Origin: Takakia lepidozioides
Taxonomy: Eukaryota > Streptophyta > Takakiopsida > Takakiales > Takakiaceae
Length of the DNA stretch: 60,000 bases
Direction: 5' to 3'
NCBI GenBank assembly: GCA_030704615.1
Contig: CM060734.1
Location: 32,196,042 to 32,256,041, forward strand
Part shown: positions 25,963-38,130 of the stretch, piece after piece
Numbering within the stretch: position 1 is the first letter of the stretch
Layout: every line of letters begins with the position of its first letter
The notes under the pieces: model-generated
Database searches by the model: none
The model's input: the letters and a program-made list of their open reading frames with translations, nothing else
What the model was told of the DNA's origin: nothing
Program-made: the position numbers and the translations under genes

Positions 25963-27595
25963 AGTTATTCTGCCAAGAAGATTGTCCAGATATAGTACTC
26001 AGTCTCATCCAAAACTCCTACTTGATGGATAGGCCAGTCTTTTTGAGCTGAAATCTTCACGCAACAGTAAGGCCGAGGAGTCCACGCATGTACTGGAACT
26101 TCTCGGTGGGCAGAGGCTTGGTAAGCACATCGACAATTTGGTCCTCAACACGAATGCATGTGACATGAATCCGGCCTTCCTCATGCTTTCACTAATGATA
26201 TGAAAAGCAACGTCAATATGCTTGGTCATGCGATGAAACTCAGGATTCTTCACAAGTCGAATGGAAGATTGATTGTCACTCATCATACTAGTTGGCTCAA
26301 GCTACGGATAACCAATGCTGCTCAGCAAGCGACGATGCCACGCAATCTCCTTTGATGGCAAGAGCTCCAGCAATATATTTGGATTCAGTTATACTGGTGG
26401 ATGTGCAGGGTTGCTTTCGACTAGCCCAGGCAACCGGTCCATTGTTAAGGAAGAGCCTTGGGAAGAGCACCTCTCCCGATTGAGACTTCCGGTCATGATC
26501 AATATCTGCAGCATAGTCACTATCACATTAAGCCGTCAAGATGTGAGGATAATTACTGGCCCTATAAGTGATCACCCAGTTGGGATGGCCATGTAAATAT
26601 TTCATGATCCTCGAGACAACATTGCAGTGAGCTCGGTGAGGCCTTTCACCGAATTTTGACACCACACCCACTACATAGGAAATATCGGGACGAGTGCAAA
26701 GGTTGGGGAAAAACAAGCTCCCAATCAATTCTTTGTATGGAAAATCAGAAACGATTACCTCATCTTGACAAGTCACTTCGTTTAGCCTTGCATTGGGATC
26801 AGCTGGGATCGTACCGGAAGATGAATCAGCATATCCAAACTTGCGTAGAATCTTCAAAATGTATTGCGTCTGATCCAGCGTCAGGGTTCGATTGAACCTA
26901 TCGCTAGTGATGTGCAAGCCAACAAGAATCTGGGGTTCACCTTTGGTAATAATGAAGACATTACCCATGTGATCCAGAATATCACATGTTGATCGGGTCA
27001 AGTGGGGTTAAAAATTAATCCATCGTCAACAAAGATGGCCAAGAGTAGCTTGGGATTGGCACAGTAATAGATGCAAGGATCGGCAGCACTGGGTTGCATG
27101 CCATGAATGGTGGTGAAGTTGTTGAAGTGTTTATTCCAAACTCGACTTGATTGCTTAAGCCCATATAACGACTTCTTCAGCTTGCACAACGCCGTGGGAT
27201 TTGTCTGATCAACAAAACTAGGCTTTTGGTCCATGTAAATCTCTTCGCTGATCTCACCGTACAAAAATGTTGTCTTCACGTCAAATAAGGTAATCTCAAA
27301 GTCTTCCACTGTCGCCACCAAGAGCAATATCTTGATCGAGTCGAACTTGGCGACAGGTGAAAATGTCTCTGTATGTCAACTCCTGCACGCTGGGTGTACC
27401 CCTTAGGACAAAGTCTCGCTTTATATCAATCAATCTCACCAGCTGCATTGAGTTTCAACTTATAAACCTACTTACAACTTATAATAATACGCCTGCGGCC
27501 CTTCCGGGGGTGGTTGTAATTCCCAAGTGTTGTTCTCCATAAGAGACTCATATTCTTCGATCATCGCTTACCGCCACTGCGCGAAATATTCATGT
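25963..27595 (-). pseudogene. Ty1/copia reverse transcriptase and RNase H, decayed
   Basis: Reading the minus strand from about 27590, the frame pieces give AMIEEYESLMENNTWEL (start of RVT_2), TETFSPVAKF, LFDVKTTFLYGEISEEIYM, KLKKSLYGLKQSSRVWN and AIFVDDGLI (the active-site YVDD is FVDD here). Then come LVGLHITSDR, ELIGSLFFPNLCTRPDISY and the RNase H part DNQSSIRLVKNPEFHRMTKH, ending WTIFLAE before the LTR. Frame shifts and stops (for example at 27001 and 27330 to 27550) break it. The gag-to-integrase part of such an element lies next door but on the opposite strand. Confidence 0.9.
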
Positions 27596-27597
27596 CA

Positions 27598-30240
27598 ACA
27601 ATTTTCTTGGGAGGATAGAGATGATCTTGACCCAGCTGCGAGGATTGGGAGAAGCCAGTTTCACTGATTCTTCGGTGATTCCCAAGGTAAATTTGTGTAA
27701 CCTGCCTCCAAGCCTCAAGCATTTTTTGTCAACTTGGGACAGTGTGCCAACTGGTCTCGATAAGAATTTGGAGTTGTTAACATCTTGATTGTTGACTAAG
27801 GAATGTCGAGAGAACAAAGAAGCAGAAGAGTCAAAGAGCAACAAAATATTTGTTGCGAAGAAGGGCGGGCAACAGTCTGGCGCGACATCGAGTCGACCCT
27901 CATTGACTCCGGAGCAAAGAAAGGCTCGTCGAGATGTCATTCAGAAGGAGAAGGAAAGCACCACATGCGTTAATTATAGGGAACTTGGCCATTGGGCGAG
28001 AGAGTGCCAAAATGATCCCAAGGCCAAGACAAAGAATGCCAAAGGCGAGAAGGGTGAGAAGGCTGAAACCAAGACAACTGCATCGACCTACAAGGCGTGG
28101 ATGGCCTCAATGAATCACGCAAAGGAAAGCGATATGAGCATCTGGATAGGAGACTCTGGATGCACGCAACACATGACCGGGAGACGAGATTGGTTCACAC
28201 ATTTTGAGAGCATTTCTCGTCGTCGAGAGTTCGTTGAAAGAGTGGGAGACATCAAGCTCGAGGTACAGGGTGTAGGGACGATTACTTTGAGGTTTTTGCC
28301 AATGGCATTTGGTATGAAAGCCAAATGATGAACGTGCTGTATGTTCTACGCTTGGGTCGCAAGCTATTTTCAGAACTCAGAGTTGTGAAGATGGGCACCT
28401 AAGTTGTTCGGAACCACTCTGGTTTGAAGTTGCAAGTCTATCGTGGCACTGTCATTATGGAAGTAAACATCAATGAAAACCTCGGACAGCTTTGCAACAA
28501 GGTCAAAATGAGCAATGCCATCGCTTATTTTTGGCAGGATCATTTGCTGGAGGGAGCCAATGTGATGCCAAGAAGAGCCTGGAATTATGGCATAGGCGAT
28601 TGGGGTATATGTAAACTATCGATCCATCCATAAAATGGCAGCAAAAGACATGGTAGATGGCTTGATGTTGACCAACAGAAGGAAACTAATTGTCTTCTGT
28701 GAAAGGTGTGTTTTTGGTAAGCACCACTGCAGCTCTTTCCCGAAGAATGAGACTAGAACAACAAGAGTTGGGCTACTGGTTTATATCGATGGGCAGTTGC
28801 AGGATTGGGTGGATCAAAAGCGGCACATGTTGAGTCCATTGGAAGTCCATGCAAAAAATAAATAAATGAATCTATTGCTTTCAGTTTATTTAAAAAAAAA
28901 TAGATAGTAGTATATATAACATTTTTAGTAAAAAGTCCATCTTCAAAGATTGAAAACATTCTTTACTAGATATTTTAATCTTTAATTTGAAAAAACATTT
29001 AGATATCAAAATCTAGAATTTACAACCACTTGTCCATATACCACCTAGCACCTGTAGATTATAGGTTTTATGCCTTTTTAGTAAAAAAAATACACCTCAG
29101 AAACCTATTTGCTATGGACTAGAGCAAATCAACTTGTTTTTAGGTGCAAAATAGTCCATAGCTCTCAATTCCTAAGATAATTAGTCCACATAAAAGTGAA
29201 TTTGGGTTGGATTTAAAAATGGCACCCCTAGTGTGTTTTCCTTTGTGTCATTGTATGAGTGTACATGATGTTTTTTCAGTCCATAAGATTTTATGTGTAA
29301 CATCTGCAGTCCATAGTAATCAACTTTAAAAGTCCGTAGCTTTCTGATACATGATTGTTTTTGCAATCTAACCTATTGTAGTTAGAAACCACTGCCATGT
29401 TACGCAAAAACTGAGACACCCAATCCTGCAAATACCCTGATATCGTTGGGCCGTACACTACAAAGTCAGTTGGTGGTGCGAGGTATTTCATCGTCTAATT
29501 TAAAGATGATTATTTTGTGTTCAGGGTATTGTTTTGTGTAGCCAAGAAGTCACAGGCATTAGCTAGCTTCAACAAATATTTGCTACAGATGTTGTGTGAA
29601 ATCTGATAGGGATGGTGAGTACTAGATCAGATGCTATCCAACAGCTCTTGGAAGACGTTGATTGCCAGCATGAGATGACAGCAACTTACACACCCGAACA
29701 AAATGGTGCGTGTGTGCGGGAAAACATGACCATTGTTGAAATGGTGTGAAGCATGATCCATGCAAGCAACGTTCATCTGCGTTTTTGGTGGGAAGCTGCG
29801 CATACAGCCATATATACTCTGAACCGTATGCATACTCATATGATACCTCACCAGACGTCTACAACTCACATAAGAGTGTTTGGCTGAGATGCATACGTGG
29901 ATGTGCCAAAAGAACTGAGAACGAATTGGAGACTAAGAGTCGGAAGGGTGTTTTCATGGGATATAGCTATACAAGCAAGGCCTACAAGGTTTGGCTAAAT
30001 GATAAGCGTCGCATTGAAGAGAGTCGTGAGGTACTTTTCAATATTGAAGAAGATGTCACAATATCAAGCTCTGACCGTGATGCATGGACGGCGAGCTATG
30101 CAATGTTTCTCATTGGTAACGATGAGAAAGCTGGGCCAGTGGGAACCACAGGGCCAATGGAAACCATACCTCTCCATGTTGTAGCGCCAGGAGGACGAAG
30201 AGTCAGTGCTCGCTTAAGAAGTCCAAAAACTGCCAGGCAG
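27598..30240 (+). pseudogene. Ty1/copia gag, protease and integrase, decayed
   Basis: From 27598 the frame reads a gag tail (NLPPSLKHFLSTWDSVP), then from 27789 a basic stretch and a zinc knuckle CVNYRELGHWAREC in which the second Cys is Tyr. The protease motif WIGDSGCTQHMTG and NVLYVLRLGRKLFSEL follow. The GAG-pre-integrase part FCERCVFGKHHCSSFP is near 28700. After a foreign AT-rich stretch the integrase resumes at about 29560 with TYTPEQNGACVRENM and later SRKGVFMGYSYTSKAYKVWL. It stops at 30240 against atp1-derived sequence. Several frame shifts are present. Confidence 0.88.
28866..29560. other. AT-rich insertion inside the copia integrase
   Basis: About 700 bp of AT-rich sequence with no copia similarity separate the two integrase parts. 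No clear terminal repeats or target duplication were found, so its origin is unknown. Confidence 0.55.
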
Positions 30241-30309
30241 TCCTTTTTCATCAATAGGTACTCATAACGCATCAACCACATGACCTAACAAGGCCTTTCC
30301 TATAGGAAC
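30241..30309 (-). pseudogene. atp1: Nuclear mitochondrial DNA: atp1 fragment, inner part
   Basis: The complement reads VPIGKALLGHVVDAL, one stop, then VPID, as in mitochondrial ATP synthase alpha after the SIVDV motif. Its outer end abuts the chromovirus 5' LTR at 30310. The preceding residues of the same protein are at 41.9-42.22 kb, next to the other end of an LTR. It is not functional. Confidence 0.85.
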
Positions 30310-30956
30310 TGTCACGGACATAGCCCAAAAGAATTTACCAGGAGTAAATACCAGAAGTTACCAAGTTATCATGTTATCAAAAGTTACCATGACTTACCGT
30401 GATTTATCATGATCTACCATGATTTACCATTACTTATCAAGTTATCGGAAGTTTACCAAATTACCAAGAGTAACTTGGGAAACTGCTCAAGAAGCTTCTT
30501 TTGGAGGAAACTTCTCCATCAAGATACCTTCTTTGTTTAAGGAAGTTTCTCCATCAAGAAACCTTTGTTTAATCTTGGAAACTTCTTCAGCAAACAACCT
30601 CCATAGGGGAAGCTTCTTAGGGAAGCTTCTTAGTAGCCAGTATATATAGGAGGCGAGACTGGACACTCTTCAGTCTCGCCAACACAAGTTCAAACTATTC
30701 TTGTTTCCAGTCCTACTACTCCAGTCCAGCTTCCAATACTCTAGTCCAGTTTCCAGTATCTAGTACTCCAATCCAGTTTCCAGCATTCGAGTATCCAAGT
30801 CAAGTTCCAGTATCTTGTACTCTTGTCCATTGTTATAAAGATCATCTTGATTCATACCCATCATGCATTCGGCCACGCCGACCTTGGCTTCTTGTCTAGT
30901 CTTGTACCTCTAGTCTGATCTCTTGTTTGTGTTCAGTCATGCTCTCGTCCTTGACA
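30310..30956 (+). repeat. Chromovirus 5' LTR (647 bp)
   Basis: It starts TGTCACGGACATAG and ends TCCTTGACA (TGTCA/TGACA inverted ends). Short internal repeats occur: ATGA(T/C)TTACC units at 30380-30440 and CCAGTACTCCAGT-like units at 30705-30800. A TATATA box (30643-30648) lies before the probable transcription start. GGCGAGACT after the end is the likely primer-binding area, though the tRNA was not identified. Confidence 0.85.
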
Positions 30957-30994
30957 GTTTGGCGAGACTAAAGTTTGTTCTTTAGTTAGTTAAG

Positions 30995-32033
30995 ATGGAA
31001 GGTACATTTGCGGAAATGGTCGCCACATTGCAGAGTCTTCAGCTCCAGATGCAAGAACTTCGTACCTCTACCGCCCAATTGCAAGCTGATCAGTCTCAAG
31101 ATCTTGACAACGCTCTCCACAATTTGCAACAACAAATTTCAGAGTTAAAAGAGTCGAACAATGGATCTTCAACCATACGAGTCCCTACTGCAACAGCTCC
31201 TACTGCAACGGTTCATCTTCAACAGATTACGAGAGAACCAAAGATCAGCATGTCCGAGAAAATTTGATGGAAAAAAATCAAGATTTCGCGATTTTGTTCA
31301 ACAAGTACGACTGTTCCTACGACTACATCCACAACGCTACCCCGATGAAGGTATTCAAGTGGGATTCGTGGGCACTCTTCTATCAGGCACTGCCCTATCT
31401 TGGTTTGCACCGCTATTAGAAAAAAATTCGCATTTACTATATAATTTTGAAGTATTCATGTCCGAGTTCACTGCAACATTTGGAGAGAATGATAGAGAGA
31501 GAGTTGCAGAGACAAAGATGCGAAATCTTCGACAAGGAGCACGTACTGCTTCCATTTATGTTGCCGAATTTCAACAACTTACGTGCGACCTCGACTGGAA
31601 TGAGAAGAGCCTCATTAGTCAGTTTCGATGTGGGCTAAAAGATGATGTAAAAAATTTGTTGCTGACAATGCCCAACGTGAGTACACTGAGCGAATTCATC
31701 ATCCAAGTCATTGCATGCGATAATCGGTTGTTCGAAAGACATCAAGAGAAGCGATCTGGATGGTCAATGACGTACTATGCCGCTGCTATTACGGCACCAA
31801 ACACAACGATACATCAGACATCCGGTAATGATCTTATGCAGATTGATGCTGTCCGATTCAAGCCATTGACGCAACAAGAAAAACAAAGACGACGCTCGAA
31901 TGGATTATGTCTTTACTGCGGAGAAGATGATCACATAGCATTAAACTGCTCCAACAAGAGAAGATTCAAAGCTCGGGGCACAACTCAAGTGTTCGATATG
32001 AGGAGGTCGAAAAACGAAGATGTCCAGTCATAG
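30995..32033 (+). pseudogene. Chromovirus gag with one frame shift
   Basis: The N-terminal frame (30995-31267) is a coiled coil reading MEGTFAEMVATLQSLQLQM. It passes into the main frame (to 32033) through a single extra A in the run near 31260, where SMSEK continues as FDGKKSRFRDFVQQ. The Retrotrans_gag core includes LSGTALSWFAPLL, and the C-terminal zinc knuckle is CLYCGEDDHIALNC (CX2CX4HX4C). Gag would form the virus-like particle. About 340 residues are present, usual for this type. Confidence 0.85.
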
Positions 32034-32041
32034 TAGGGACC

Positions 32042-35000
32042 ATGCGGCTTGACACCCCAAATTCCTCACCAAAAAAAGGTCTTTTTCTACCTCCAGACCC
32101 TGTACCTTGTTTCACAGTTCCAGTAAAGATCAGGATGCAAAATCGAGATATCTCCGTAGAAGCACTTTTGGACTCGGGCGCTTCAGCATGTTTTATTGAC
32201 AAAGACTTTGCGAAGCAACACAATTTAACATTCGTAAGAAAGAAATTCCCGGCCTTTGTTGAAGTCATCAATGGACGACCGTTAGCATCAAGAAATATTG
32301 ACCATGAAACTCAACCCCTTGAAGTGAAGCTTAAAAATCAAGCATCACAGATTGTTTTCAATGTCATCCAGTCTCTAACAAATCATGTGATCCTTGGACT
32401 TCCCTGGTTTGTACTTCATAAGACATCGACTGGAGATCATGAAAAATTTCGGCAAGACAAAAATGCGAAAGTACCAAAGGTATTCAACCCCTGTTTCTTG
32501 GAGCTAGAACTTTCATGAGAGCTACGAAGAAAGACGCGACATTCGCACTTTATGCGACTCCGATCAAAACCACAACAGACCAAGGTACTTCGACATTACC
32601 CACTCAATATCAAGATTTTAAGGATGTCTTCGAGAAGAAAAATGCAGACATGTTGCCAGAACATCGACCTTATGATTGTGCAATTGAGTTGCAAGAATGA
32701 GCTCAACCACCATTCGGCCCGATCTACAATTTATCTCAGACGGACCTGGCTGCTTTACGCGAATACATTGATGAAAATTTGTCAAAGAATTTCATTCGAC
32801 ATTCAAAATCACCCGTGGGAGCACCTATCTTATTTGTGAAGAAGAAAGACGGATCGTTACGCATGTGTGTGGACTATCGTGGGCTCAACAAAGTCACTAT
32901 AAAAAATTGTTACCTACTACCGCTAATTTCCGGACTCCTCGAACAACTTGGACGAGCAAATTTTTTCACAAAGATCGACTTGAGAAGAGTTTACAACCTT
33001 GTACGAATAAAAGAAGGAGACGAATGGAAGACTGTTTTTCGTACAAGGTACGGACATTTCGAATACAGTGTTATGCCTTTCGGTCTCACAAATGCTCCAG
33101 CAATTTTTCAACACATGATGAATGACATATTTCGGGAATTTTTAGACGACTTTGTAGTCATCTATTTGGACGACATTTTGATATTTTCACAGAATGAAGA
33201 AGAATATGGTCGCCATGTACGCCTTGTCCTTGAAAAATTGAGGGAAAAATGACTATATGTCAAGTTGGAAAATGTCTTTTCCACCAATCTGAAGTCGAAT
33301 TTTTGGGCTACATTATTTCCAACAAATGAGTCTTTTATGGATCAGAAGAAAATACAAACCATCATTGAGTGGATTAAACCAACTTCGGTCCGAGATGTAT
33401 AATGTTTTCTAGGATTTGCAAATTTCTATAGAATCTTCATCAATGACTACTCCAAAATTGCTGCACCATTGACACGACTCACAGATAATGACAAATTTGT
33501 ATGGGACGAGAAGGCTGACCAAGCATTTGAAAGGCTGAAGCAGGCATTCATAACGGCTCCAATACTGGTACATGCAGACCCATCTAAACCATTCTTTTTG
33601 GAAGTAGATGCATCGGACTTTGCACTTGGCGCGGTACTCTCTCAATATGGTACAGATAGCCGAGTTCACCCTGTTGGTTTTTGTTCTCGCAAATTTTCCG
33701 CTGCGGAGATCAATTATGAAATCCATGACAAAGAACTTCTAGCGATTATCGATGCTTTTGAGGAGTGGCGTCATCTATTGGAGGGAGCTAAACATCAGGT
33801 CACAGTCTATACCGATCACAAAAACCTCGAGTATTTTATGAGTGCTCGTATTTTGAATCGACGTCAAACGAGATGGAGTATGTCACTAGCAAGGTTTGAT
33901 TTTGTTATTACCTACCGTCCCGGACATCTTCAAGGAAAACCAGATGCTCTTTCTCGACGATCGTATCTTGCGCCAAAAGAAGGGAATGCAGTTTTTTACT
34001 AATAGAAATTCATTATCTTGAAACCAGCAAATCTCCAATTGAATATGCTATCCATGTTCACCTATGACGATGTAGAAATCATAAAGAAGATTCAGGAAGC
34101 ACTGAAGAGCGACAAATTTGCTATGACATTACGAAGTCAACTAAATCGACCTCGAAACAACCCACATGTTACAAACAACTTCGAATTCAAAGATGACTTA
34201 CTTTATTTCAAGGGACTTCTCTATGTACCTCCAGGACCTAACGACTTCGAATTCTCCAAACATGTCATGATCTTCCGGCTGTAGGACATTTCGGCTTCAA
34301 CAAAACAATGGAATTGATATCCAGGGACTACCGGTGGCCGCAGATATGGAAACTCGTGAAAGAATTTATAAAATCTTGCGACACGTGCACTAGAGCGAAG
34401 GGACCACGACATCGACTTTACGGCCTTCTTCAACCATTACCCATTCCCAAGGGTCCATGGTCGTCCGTGTCTATGGACTTTATTACGGACCTTCCAATTT
34501 CCAAGACCACCGATTCAATCCTTGTTATTGTAGATCGTTTTACGAAGATGACACATTTTATTCCATGTAATAAGACAATTACCGGCGAGGAAACTGCAAG
34601 ACTCTTCCTCAATAATATCTACCGCATTCATGGACTCCCAAATGACATCGTATCTGATCGAGGACCACAGTTCATATCAAATTTCTGGAGGGGATTATTT
34701 CACATATTGGATACTAAGATCAACCTCTCTACAGCTAATCATCCACAGACTGATGGTCAAACCGAACGTGTAAACCAGATTTTGGAGCAGTATCTTCGCT
34801 GTACGATAAATTATCACCAAGATAATTGGACGGACCTTCTGTCATTGGCTGAGTTTGCCTACAACAACACTATACATTCTTCAACTAAGCAAACTCCATT
34901 TTTCTCTAATTATGGTCATCATCCTCAAGCAAACCTTTTCCATATGAAGACTGTTGGAAGACTGTTGGAAGCCCTGCTGCCGAAAACCTTGCTACTCATC

Positions 35001-35540
35001 TCGCTACGATTCACAATGAGCTTACATTCCACCTTACAGAAGCTCAAAAACAATACAAGGAGTATGCAGATCAACGTCGCCAACTCCAACCCCAGTTCAA
35101 GGTCGGAGGTCATGTGTGGCTTCTTCGACGGGACATACAAACCTCGCGACCATCAAAGAAGTTGGATTATCAACGCCTGGGACCATTCAAAATTATTCGA
35201 CAAATAAATCCGGTCAGTTTTCGGCTTGAACTCCCACGAAGTATGCGTATCCATCTAGTATTTCATATTTCATTATTGGAGTTGTATCATCCATCGAATA
35301 TTCCAGGGAGAGTCTTCGTACCACCTCCATCAATCGAAGTCAATCAGGAAATCGAGTATGAAGTCGACGAAGTCCTAGACTCTCGCATCAAGTATAAACG
35401 TCTTGAGTATTTCGTACATTGGAAAGGCTACAACATCAGCGAACGAACGTGAGAACCTTCATCCAACCTCGCCAATGCATCTGATAAACTCCAAGAGTTT
35501 CATCAACGATATCCAGCTAAGCCCCGAGCTACACGTTAAT
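32042..35540 (+). pseudogene. Chromovirus pol: PR, RT, RNase H, integrase, chromodomain
   Basis: The protease has EALLDSGASACFID (32157 on). The reverse transcriptase has [31 protein letters not shown] and the active site [12 protein letters not shown] (33165 on). RNase H shows FFLEVDASDFALGAVLSQ and YTDHKNLEYF, then FVITYRPGHLQGKPDALSRR. Integrase has the zinc-type CDTCTRAKG, then SMDFITDLP, SDRGPQF and NHPQTDGQTERVNQ (D, D, E triad). A C-terminal chromodomain reads YEVDEVLDSRIKYKRLEYF then VHWKGY near 35360-35450. In-frame stops occur at 32698, 33250 and 33400, with shifts near 34284 and 34970. Chromodomains direct integration to heterochromatin in this clade. Confidence 0.92.
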
Positions 35541-35691
35541 AAGACGTCACAATGATGATGTCAGCCAAGTTAGCTTCAAGGTGAAGACTCTACATTCAAT
35601 TTACCTGATACACGCTAAGGAGGGAGGAGCACCACACATCAGTATATATAGCAGCACTTCCAGCACTCTTGCATCTTGTATTGGTAGTATG

Positions 35692-36095
35692 GAGTCACAG
35701 GAACCAGATACAATGGAGTTGTCGCTTACCCAGCTACCAGATCAGCCGTTCCGACTCTCACGACCTTCAACATCACGCCGACGCTCTCGAAACGATGGGC
35801 CACCAATGCGACGCGTACTTCCTCGTTTGGACCTCGTACGACGGCAAGTGGAGCCTACTCGAAGTCTGATAATTCTGTTGGAGGTTGAGGCTTCGGACCC
35901 AAAGGGCAACGAAATCATATTTGAAGGCAGCTTCGAAAAATCAGAATGTTCAAATCACCGCGTGGTCCCAAGATCAAGGTGTTGGACACTATCGATGGTT
36001 GCAGGGACCTATAAATCATTTGAGTCAAGAACGAAGAGCCGAATACTTGGCAAGTACCATTCGCCGGATTCTGGATTTTCTCCAACTCTAAGCAA
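35692..36095 (+). pseudogene. Possible extra reading frame between pol and 3' LTR
   Basis: Three overlapping frames in the 600 bp after pol are coding-like: MESQEPDTMELSLTQLPDQ at 35692, then EVEASDPKGNEIIFEG, then AEYLASTIRRILDFLQL ending at 36091. Together they suggest a small frame-shifted extra protein or an untranslated spacer. No family was recognised. Confidence 0.3.
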
Positions 36096-36129
36096 GTCCA
36101 AGATTTTACCGCTCCCCGAGGAACTCGGC

Positions 36130-36359
36130 GCTAGAGGAGGGGGTGATGTCACAGACATAGCCCAGAGGAACTTACCAGGAGTAAATACTAGAAGTTATCA
36201 AGTTATCATGTTACCGAAAGTTCCCATGACTTACCGTGATTTATCATGATCTACCATGATTTATCATTACTTATCAAGTTACCGAGAGTTTACCAAATTA
36301 CCAAGAGTAACTAGGAAAACTGCTCAGGAAGCTTCCTTTGGAGCAAACTTCTCCATCAA
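36130..36359 (+). repeat. Polypurine tract and truncated chromovirus 3' LTR
   Basis: AGAGGAGGGGGTGA is followed by an LTR start at 36147 (TGTCACAGACATAG) that matches the 5' LTR to 36359 (CTCCATCAA, 5' LTR position 30522), where similarity stops abruptly. The missing remainder of an LTR is at 42221-42643 in reverse. Confidence 0.88.
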
Positions 36360-37865
36360 ATCAATGTTGAGACATCCATGATACTATCATTACCGGACCT
36401 GGCAGTTTTGTATTATGAAGGATGAATCAACAAAATGAGACTTCGCTGATTCTGGACTTTATTGACATCATCTCATCGACTAATAAACAATGATATATTG
36501 AAGAATGAAAAAAAAATTATAATAATTAATTTTGTAATCGAAAAACAAATCTTTGGCCAAACACTATGGCATTTTTTTTTTTTACATCCAGTCCATTCAT
36601 CCTATTTATGCATTACATCTGGCAAAAAGCATATTCAAATCCTCCCCACCCCCTCATACCTCGGATCATTATTAAATTCTAGTGACGACTGAAGGTAGGA
36701 GACAAGTTTTAATGTAGAGCAGGAATAAAGACCTGCCATGGCGCCACATCATCGTTGTCATGCCATGTCATCGTCGTCATTGTCATAATTTTAAGCTGCC
36801 CTGAAAAGCAAAAACAAAGAAAAAAAACTGAATTTTTGAAAAATCTACCACATCATGATTCATCGTCGTCATTTTAATCTGCCTGTGACCAATTTTTTTT
36901 TTTAAATAAATTTTTGAAACATTTTCCTTGGAATGTGCTCTAATATTACTTTCTGCCTTTCTTTTGCCATTTCTTCACACATTCAATGTAAATGTGGGTT
37001 GTCGCTCCCAGGTTTCATTTAAAAAATTAAAATAAATGTTACAGCACTTTTACAGATAAATTATGATAAAACCATCAAACAAAAAATCAATGATTTACCG
37101 ACATTTCGAAACCCGCAGAAATTTAACCTTTGGGTGGCAAGTTTCAAATGACTGTAGTACATATATATATTAAAAGAATGATAATAGCTAATGAAATTTC
37201 AAAATTCTTAGTATTAAACATTTCTATCTCCTTTCTATACTTTATTGAATTAAGATATTGCTCTTAGTTTCGTCAGCTCTAGTTGGAATCGTTTTCTTCT
37301 TTATAATAGAATCACTGTCATTAATTAGTTGAATGTATTTTTATTTTAAAACTAAAAATATCTTCTAATTAAAATTTATATGATTTGTTTTTTTTTAAAT
37401 CTGTTTTATTTCTTGTATAAATTTTGGAATATAGATAACCGCATTAAAAAAAAAATGAATTTTTCTTTATCAAAGCGCACTTAAGTTATGGTGTCAGCTT
37501 ATCCTGAAAAACTACTGGTCTTTCCTTTGGAAAATAAACATCATTTAACGGCCGTAACATTAAAGCAACTGGTTAAGTAACCAGTTGATCCATTACCCTC
37601 TCTTCTTTTTTTAAATTTTTTAAAAAACAAAACTTAAAGAGCTGATGGTGCATGAATCCAACAAAAATACCACCAAATTCCACGGCTGCATTAAGTTCTT
37701 ACATTGTTCATATTGTTTTTCACATGAGGTTTTGGAGATGAAGGGCAGCAAAGAGACCGATTGGCTGGTGTCCTTCCAGATATACCACATGTTTGAGCAT
37801 CTCCTGTGTGGAAATCTTCTTATAATCTAATTGCAACTTGGCTCTCAATTTTCCAGACGCAAATA

Positions 37866-38130
37866 ATGAGTTCAGTGAAATCCAAGTTAAAGTGGCGGAG
37901 GAGGAAGCAAGGAGAGGGTGAGAGTGTCATTGTAGGAACAGGGACACATACAGACGCAGAAGACGAGAGGGGTGACTTTGTGTGCATTGAGGGACGATGA
38001 TGAAAGATACTATGCTGAACTGGAAGATGGAAAAAAGAGGGAAATGATAGATGCAACAATGTGTTGTGTGCAGCGAGGAAGGGATGTTGTGTTTGAGAAA
38101 AGCGTCATTCATAAATTTTTGAAATCCCAC
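37866..38130 (+). pseudogene. Coding-like stretch with a frame shift, unknown
   Basis: One frame reads SSVKSKLKWRRRKQGEGES then EDERGDFVCIEGR and a stop. The next frame continues DDDERYYAELEDGKKREM then IDATMCCVQRGRDVVFEKS. The two join smoothly if one base is out of place near 37998, which suggests a broken gene fragment. I do not recognise the protein. Confidence 0.25.

Larger units (their letters stand above)
30310..36359 (+). mobile_element. Ty3/gypsy chromovirus, nearly full length, 3' LTR cut
   Basis: The order is 5' LTR, gag, protease, reverse transcriptase, RNase H, integrase, chromodomain, a polypurine tract and the first third of the 3' LTR. It is inserted in the atp1 fragment: GGAAC precedes the 5' LTR, and TGAAC follows the displaced LTR end (complement of 42216-42220), a 5-bp duplication with one change. 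Stops and frame shifts show it can no longer move by itself. Confidence 0.92.
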
